DNA from: Pinus tabuliformis
Lineage: Eukaryota; Streptophyta; Pinopsida; Pinales; Pinaceae
Direction of reading: 5' to 3'
Length of the DNA stretch: 64,000 nucleotides
Assembly: GCA_031772625.1 (NCBI GenBank)
Contig: CM062818.1
Location: 1,677,242,667-1,677,306,666, forward strand
Within the stretch, counting starts at the first letter, position 1. Each line of letters opens with the position of its first letter. Made by a program: the position numbers and the translations under genes. The notes beneath the pieces are model-generated. The model saw nothing but the letters and a program-made list of their open reading frames with translations. It was not told the DNA's origin and made no database searches. Shown here piece by piece: positions 58,101 through 64,000 of the stretch.

Positions 58101-59189
58101 ACATTGTTCTTGAAAACTTTGATTAGATTCACAATATGAGGAAGACTCATTATTTTCCATTAAATTCAAAATCTGATCTTCTTCATCTATTTGTGAAGTA
58201 ACAAAGATTGGTCGTATATCAATATCATCATCTATCCATTCTTCACTTTCTACCTCTATTGTTGTTTTTGCAGGAGGATATAATGTGAATTTCTTTGTTG
58301 AAATTCCATAAGAAATAAACATATCACTAGATCTACAACTTATAAAAGCATCAATTGTAGCTAACCATGGTCTTCCTAGAATCAATGGATGTCCTCCTAA
58401 ATTACTCTTGGGTGTTAGAATCATAAAATCAACAAGATACTCCTAAGAATATAAGAATACAAATATGTCTTCTAATACACCATCAGATTTAATAATAGAT
58501 ATGGTTGTTAATTACAACAATGTAGGTGTGTATTGAAGATTAGGAAGTTTCAATTGATTCATAGTGTGTTTACGCATGATTTTTATAGTTGCTCCTAAAT
58601 CAATCAATGTGTTTGGAATTTCAATACCATTGATATGTGTTTTCAAAATGGGACTTCCTGGATCAAGATATTTGTAAATTGTTGTTTTTCCCATCATGAT
58701 ATCTTCAATTTTTCAAACTAATTATATTCTTTTGACTTCTTTTATCTTTCTTCCTGGTCTTTTAATACTTAACTCCCTAATTGTCTTTGCAAATATTGGT
58801 ATTTCTTTGATATCTTGTAACAAAGGAATTTTTATACAAACATTCTTCAGTTCATCTATCATATCATAATCAAGCAATAAAATTTGTTTTTCTACCCCTT
58901 TATCAATTTTCAATCTCTCAGGAAAAGGTGGTGTTTGGATAGATACTGAAGGTTGTTCTATGATGGGAGTTGAGTTTATTAGAATATCATCAAAATGTAC
59001 AGGGGTGGTTTGTTTTTGAGATTTTTCTTCTTGATTAAGAGATTTCTCTTTTTCAGAGAGATTCTCCTTTTTAGATTCCTGAATAACAACTGATGGGGAC
59101 TTCTTTTCCAATACTCTACCAGATCTCAATTGGACATTGTTTAGATATAACAGAGTTATCATGTAGGTTTGGAAATTTTTTCCTTCCAT
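55200..59189 (-). pseudogene. Athila/Tat-like pol remains
   Basis: Protease (about 58700-58030): DLGATIKIM and a GGHPLILGRPWLATIDAFIS block. Reverse transcriptase (about 58010-57100): DMKGIDPNTCTHHIYIEEN, QRRMNPNL, YPISNSQWVSSLLIV. RNase H (about 57060-56470): FHISTDASYTNLGAVLGQ, then LLQEFNITILDRPGKQN and AHFLSRI. Integrase (about 56215-55480): EPFEKWALDFVGPINPPSRQ, YVTKWVEAKGL, FTRFGVPREIVTYQGTQF. A C-terminal part (about 55480-55230) has the GPYEIETIFDNGAVKIR barrel-like text. Order and motifs are those of the Athila/Tat branch. Broken, with many breaks. Confidence 0.9.
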
Positions 59190-59192
59190 ATT

Positions 59193-60650
59193 TTAAATAG
59201 GTTGTGAATTTTTATTATTATTTGGATTTTGAAGTGGTTGAGCAGGCAATTGATTTGATCTTTGAGGAAATGGTAATGAAAGTTGTGGATTTGGATTATG
59301 AGGTTGAGTTGGTTGAACATGTTGAGGAAAATATCGTGGTTGAATAATAGGGTAAGGTTGTTGATGTTGAGGATATAGAGGATATTTCCCATAAGGAATT
59401 TTCCATCCTTGTGCCCAAGGTTGAGGCCAATATTGCCAAGGCATGGGTGCAGTCCAATTGTTTTGTGATGGTTGTGCAAATGCTTGAGTGTTAAAACCTT
59501 GGGTCATATTTGGTTGTGAATTTTGCCACGGTCTCTTAGCAATAAAACAAAGGGGATCTACTTGATTTGGTATTACTTCCTCTTGATAAATAGCTTTAAG
59601 ACCTGGTATTGAAGGACATTCCTTTGTATCATGATTTTCTGCACATATAACACATGTTTCTACACTTTTTAAGTCAAGAGGGCATTCTCTCAGAGCATGT
59701 TTTTTTCTACATTTGGGACAAAAGATTGATAATGCAGCATTTTCAACCTTTTGTTTATTTTGTACTTTAAGGGTATTTATTTTTTCACTAAGACTCCCCA
59801 AAATGTCTATTGAAAAGTTGTCAAGCAAATTGCCTAATTCAACCCTATTTATTGTCTCAGTTGCAGATTTATTAATCATGGACATGAGAGGGTCTCTTGG
59901 ATTTTTCCCAATTCTTGCCTTACCTCTTGAAATGTATATGCATAACTCACAAATTTCTCCACATGATAACCGAGAAATATCTCCCTTACCCATCAAATTG
60001 ATAATATCAATCCACTCATCTCTGATGGATTTTAATAAGACAGCTTTCAAAGTTTCTTCATCTAATTCATGAATTTTAGCCCTTTTAACATTATAAGCAA
60101 ATATTTCAATGAAATATTCAAGATTTTCATCTTCTTTTTGCATCATTTTAAAGACTTCATCCTTAAGATTATGGGGCATACAGTAGTCCTTATATTTCTC
60201 TAAGAATGTAGTTTTCATTTCTTCCCATTTTCTTATAGAATTTACTCCTAAGCCCATGAACCATTTTAATGTTGCATCCTTAAGAGTTTCTGGAAACAAT
60301 TTCAACTTTTAAGTATCAAACAAGTAATCATAAGATCTACACAAGACTTCAAATTCAAAGAGAAATGTTTTAGGATCTTCACTTCTTAATCCATGAAAAT
60401 TTGGAAGGATGGAGGGTGAGATGTTTTTCATTGTAGCAATTGTATCTTCATCGAGGATCAGAAATCCAAAAGGTTCTAGATCTCCTCTACCTCCTTCTCT
60501 CCCTCTTCCTCCACCTCTTCCACCTCTTCCTCCTCCCCTACTTCCTCCTCTTCCTCCTCCAATCCTAGGTTGTTCACCATTGATATTATGTACCTCTCCT
60601 TCCCCTTCTCCAACCATCGCAGATTCTTCAGAACTAATATAGTGTTCCAA
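59193..60650 (-). pseudogene. Athila/Tat-like gag remains
   Basis: The N-terminal part (60650-60309) has an RGG-type Gly/Arg-rich segment and FLFEFEVLCRSYDY. The capsid part (60305 on) has LFPETLKDATLKWFMGLG, then FLEKYKDYCMPHNLKDEVF and QKEDENLEYFIEIFAYNVKR. Two small knuckles, CPKCRKKHALREC and CVICAENHDTKEC (about 59715-59625), are followed by a long Pro/Gln/Asn-rich tail with repeated YP, QP and HQ. The 370-residue frame at 59193-60305 is the longest open frame of the window. It would form the particle core. Confidence 0.88.
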
Positions 60651-60659
60651 AATTGGGTT

Positions 60660-61100
60660 TTCTAATTCCTCTTCTAGTTCTTCTTGGTTCTTCTATCAAC
60701 GGTAAGTTAAAATAAGTTTCTTCCTCCTCTTCTTCACTATGGATTTCTAGTTCTTGTCCTATAAGTTGCTCCCCAATTGAAGATAGGAAAATTACTCCTT
60801 CTGCTGGGGATGTAGGACCCTCTTCTTCTACTATTGCTTTAGTTAATGAGGTTGGTGAATCTCTAGGTTGGATTTCGGATATGAGTAACTCAGGAAGTTT
60901 ATGTTTTCTTGAAAATGATGGAATATGAGTTTGAGTGGGTGGTGTGGCACTATGAGGTCGTGGTGGGGTGAGTTATGATGTTGGAATTAAGATTTTTCAT
61001 CTACCTACAAATCTATCTCTAGAATATCTTTCCCTATGCATATCATTTTTGTTTATTAATTTTATTTTTAAGTAAAAATAAAATACTCCTATATACACTT
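60660..61100 (-). other. Leader between gag and primer-binding site
   Basis: No recognised protein domain. CT-rich as written on the plus strand, with short Glu/Ser-rich coding-like pieces in the element's sense. Confidence 0.45.
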
Positions 61101-61102
61101 CC

Positions 61103-61121
61103 CCCAGCAACAACACCAAAA
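61103..61121 (-). other. Primer-binding site, Asp-tRNA-like
   Basis: Next to the 5' LTR the minus strand reads TTTTGGTGTTGTTGCTGGGG. This matches the aspartate-tRNA primer site (tggcgccgttgccgggg) apart from C-to-T changes, as expected for an old, once-methylated copy. Confidence 0.75.
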
Positions 61122-62568
61122 TGTTTGACAATTTAATTGACCTTAAATTGTTTACATAAATTATCGACTAGGGCTAGTAAGTTGATGAAGTGTAAGTGCA
61201 TTGTATGTGATAGAAGCCTTTTATTCTAAATTAAATTGAGTTATTGAAATGCACGTCTTCTATGAGTAAATTAGTTATTCCTAGAAAATAAGATTAACTC
61301 TACAATGATGATTACACTCTCTTACTTAAAACTACTTGTGCTTATATAAATCTCACACTCTGCTTTGAAATAAAGAAAATCTCGTGCTTCTGTAAATCAA
61401 TCTCACACTTGATGTAAATTAAAATTGATTCCACACTTTGCATAAATAAGAATTATATACACACACTCAAATGCGGAAGAAAAAACTACTATTGAATCAT
61501 ATCACACATCTATATAAACATCAATCATACTTATATGAAAACAAAATGAAAAAAACTTCTGCTTAACATGCATTCCACTTGCTTGAATTATAGATCACAC
61601 ATGCTTGAAATTTAACATCCAATTCTACAAATAAATCCTCTGACTATAAGAAAGATAAAATTTTGTCTAATTGATTAAAGTATAACACTATGTCATTGCT
61701 ACTAAACTCTATCCATGTGCATTCATAATCTATGAACAAATGAAATGATTAGTAGAACAAACTTAATTCAAATCTGGAAGAAATTAGAATGCAATTACTT
61801 AATCAAACAAACAGAAAGCTATGAGAATATAAAGATAATTTCTATCTACTAAAAACGAAACAGAAATCCTTACTACTCGAGGGGGCCCTCCACGAGAAGC
61901 AGGCAATCACACTATTGATCAAATACTTAACCACGCATGAGAAGACGAAATGATTCTTTTATAAACAGAGCATTAAAAACAGAGTTTAAATCCCGTTTTC
62001 GTGTCCTTACTTAACAACCTTTTCATTTCTGTCGAGAGGCATATTTATAGAGATCATAGCAATAAATTGTTCAAAGCTATATGCCTAATCCTTGGAAAGA
62101 TAACGTAACAAAATTCACTCATGATTTGCTATTATCAAATAAAATCATGAGGTATAAATCTAGTTCTTGCTCGCCTGATGCCGACTACAGAGGTTGACTT
62201 CATCCTTGACCGCATCACCAGGACCTGCTTCCATCAATCTGGTTCACGAGAGTAGGAGGAAATCGTTGAGTGCATCAATTGCCACCTACCCATATATTTC
62301 GCTTCCTAGTTGGCACCTTGGAACATGTCAAACCACGGATTCGGTTGCAGAATCGTATATTAGCTGCAGAATCATTGCAATTCGGTAGCTAAAGTAAACA
62401 TTAAACTAAATAATAAATAACATTATCAATTTATGAAATACAAGACAATTATATACCTTCCATGTCATAATTCCTGTGATTTGATGCCAAATGTGTGATT
62501 ATGAAGGTCAAAAATAAATAGATAGAGTGAAAAAGGGTGTCAAAAAGAAGTAACTGTGAGGCTCAACA
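61122..62568 (-). repeat. 5' LTR of Athila/Tat-like element
   Basis: 1447 bp, begins tgtttgac and ends gctcaaca on the plus strand. It keeps the empty site of the SINE found in the 3' LTR. Confidence 0.93.
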
Positions 62569-63676
62569 CTATCATACATACAGACCACTAGCCTTTACAG
62601 TGTCTACAATCACAAAGCAATTTGCAACAGGCATGTTATTTCAAGTGGATGAGATTCTTTCAACAATTCCATTTGGTAATCAAGTAAAAAAGGGGTACAA
62701 GTAACAAAGTGGCAAATATGCTCTCTAGACCTCTTGTTTTTGGCTCTATTGTTTTGAAAAATGCTTCTTTATCTCATGATAGCTATGTTGAACAATATGT
62801 TGTTGATGAGTATTTTAAAGAATTTAATGAGAAGCTAACCCATGGATTACATGTGGAAAGCTACCATTTGCAAGGCAAATTACTTTACCACCTTGGCAAG
62901 CTATGTATTCCTACAAGTGAAAGAGTCTATATCATTCAAGAAGCTCACACTTCTCTTGTGTTTGGTCATTTTGGTGTAGGAAAAGAATATGTCTCACATG
63001 CATAGGTTTTTTATTGGCCTCTTATGAAAGAAATTGTAACCAAATATGTAAAGGGGTATGTGATGTGCGTTGTTTGTAAGCCCACTAATAGAAAATTGGG
63101 GTTGTAAACACCACCCAGTGTTCCTTCTCATCCTTGGGAGAGTATCTCCATGGATTTTGTTGGAGGGTTTCCTTTGTCAAGAAAGGGTCATGATTATTTG
63201 AATGCTGTGGTGGATAGATTTAGTAAGATGTGTGTCTAAATGCCATGTAATAATAATATTACTTATGAGCAGACTACTCAACTTTTCTTTCAACATATAT
63301 GGGTCTATTTTGGACTACCCACATCAATTGTTTCATATCAAGACTAATGGTTCCTTGGAGAGTTTCTTACAAGCTTGTGGAAGATGATGGACACCAAGAT
63401 AAAGAGGAGTACAACATTCCATCCACAAACTGATGGATGGACAGAAGTCATCAATAGAACAATGGTTCATTTTCTTTGAGGGTATTGCAGCAAGCATCCT
63501 AAGTTGTGGGATGAATAGATCCATTATGTGCAACATGCATACGATAGGGATTTACACTCTTCTACTCAAATTTCACCATTTGAGACGTGCTTTGGGTAAC
63601 TACCAAAATATCCCTTAGATTTTGTCTTTGGGAAGGATGAGGATTCCAGTGAATGAAGTGAAAAAGATAGAGCTTG

Positions 63677-64000
63677 TGTTGGGTAGCAGAAGCCCCACGC
63701 AATGGTCATGAGGCGCACAGCCCAAAATTTTGGGATAAAAATAGGGAAAAGGCTCCGCGGATGCACGGGGCACAATTTGTAATAAGTCAAAGTCAAAAGG
63801 GTAGTCCACCCAAAAGTAATGTAAATGAGTCGGCCTGCCCATGGATCGTGGTCCATGGAAATGTATAAATAGAGCGAGGCTCTATGGTTAGAGAAGTCTA
63901 GTTTTGGTAGAATAATTCTTAATTTGTTATGTAATGGGTATCTGAGGAAGGAAGTCGAAGCATCTGTAAGTCTGAGTCAAAGGGTTGGGTAATAGATAGA
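63677..64000 (+). mobile_element. Start of an LTR-like sequence, cut by window edge
   Basis: Integrase homology stops near 63620. From TGTTGGGTAGC (63677) the sequence becomes GC-richer and non-coding, with a TATA box tataaatag (63863-63871) and a start-like gagcgagg after it. It may be the 3' LTR of the outer Ty3 element or a new insertion. No second end is visible. Confidence 0.4.

Larger units (their letters stand above)
48119..62568 (-). mobile_element. Athila/Tat-like Ty3 element, 14.45 kb with insertions
   Basis: Minus-strand element with two LTRs (TGTTGAGCC...GTCAAACA in its own sense), TSD CTATA / CTATC (48114-48118 and 62569-62573, one mismatch), an Asp-tRNA-like primer-binding site, gag, pol, an extra open-frame region after integrase and a G-rich polypurine tract next to the 3' LTR. 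Without the nested 3.17-kb insert it is about 11.3 kb, a usual size for this group. Protease (DLGATIKIM), the DMKGIDP and QRRMNP block before reverse transcriptase, and the LLQEFNITILDRPGKQN RNase H text are of Athila/Tat type. It is broken, with many breaks. LTRs differ by several per cent, so it is old but younger than the element it split. Confidence 0.9.
45144..63620 (+). mobile_element. Outer Ty3 element, split by Athila/Tat-like insertion
   Basis: Left part (45144-48118): gag with an acidic, Lys-rich start, DVKIYFPVFNEESNAKKLNN and a CTHCKKEGRDEEQC knuckle-like block near 46150; protease (LFDLGSQVNLISEE, near 46470); reverse transcriptase (YFKTKQGLFKWLVMQF, near 47360, and LDDFVLVYLYNILVF, near 47480); RNase H up to GKETI at 48113. 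Right part (62569-63620): end of RNase H, integrase zinc-binding region (HFGVGKEY, CVVCK, about 62960-63080) and core ([19 protein letters not shown], near 63150; [15 protein letters not shown], near 63420). The junction falls inside one RNase H motif, and a TSD marks it. Order protease, reverse transcriptase, RNase H, integrase is Ty3. Broken, many breaks; the oldest layer here. Confidence 0.9.

Noticed and set aside
60409-60642. Plus-strand Pro-rich open frame
   Set aside because: It is the antisense of the Gly/Arg-rich start of gag.
1-64000. A CRISPR array, bacterial operon or phage
   Set aside because: Introns, plant gene fragments, LTR elements and SINEs show plant nuclear DNA; the tandem repeats lack unique spacers of constant length.

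Overview
The window reads as an intergenic stretch of a very large plant nuclear genome, most likely a gymnosperm (conifer-like). No intact host protein gene was recognised. It is filled with old, mutated and nested retroelements, simple repeats, degenerate telomere-like (TTTAGGG) blocks and decayed fragments of ordinary plant genes. Two Penelope-like element (PLE) loci with hammerhead-ribozyme motifs fit a conifer, because conifers are known to carry PLEs (the Dryad group). The species itself is an inference. Coordinates come from reading the sequence by eye; exact ends are given where target-site duplications (TSDs) could be read.

Layout. 0-6.6 kb: G-rich telomere-like sequence, an unrecognised coiled-coil coding fossil (1.8-3.2 kb), then a Ty1/copia pol fossil (4.5-6.27 kb) holding a 333-bp solo LTR, and a second telomere-like block. 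7.9-9.5 kb: the 3' part of a PLE with a 1.1-kb AT-rich insert and a hammerhead motif. 11.8-14.0 kb: a 5'-truncated LINE with an RNase H domain and a 14-bp TSD. 16.2 kb: a DAHP synthase pseudo-exon; 16.9-17.8 kb: a second copia fossil. 18.9-20.4 kb: a 447-bp tandem repeat. 23.3-25.9 kb: three host gene fragments on the minus strand (TPR-like, PORR domain, IQD family) with a SINE. 29.3-33.7 kb: a Ty3 chromovirus with both LTRs and a TTTTT TSD, one LTR carrying a LINE insertion. 35.0-35.66 kb: a PLE insertion made of two inverted terminal repeats, a near-perfect 296-bp hairpin with a hammerhead motif in each arm and a 15-bp TSD. 36.2-38.4 kb: a BZW/eIF5-mimic pseudogene with introns. 39-40.1 kb: a 12-bp minisatellite. 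40.2-41.9 kb: a Ty3 gag fossil with its primer-binding site.

45-63.6 kb is a three-level nest. A plus-strand Ty3 element is split by a 14.45-kb minus-strand Athila/Tat-like element (48119-62568). That element contains a 3.17-kb LTR-like insertion (51810-54977, TSD GGTCC) and, in one LTR, a 79-bp SINE with a 17-bp TSD. The other LTR preserves the empty site. A further LTR-like sequence starts at about 63677 and runs off the window.

Nothing here forms a host operon or pathway; the genes relate to one another as layers of insertion. The most unusual items are the PLE hairpin with paired ribozymes, the LINE with a long 3' extension after RNase H, the GC-rich insert with a dense cluster of TGACGT motifs, the 12-bp minisatellite, and the short SINE with an internal empty-site control.
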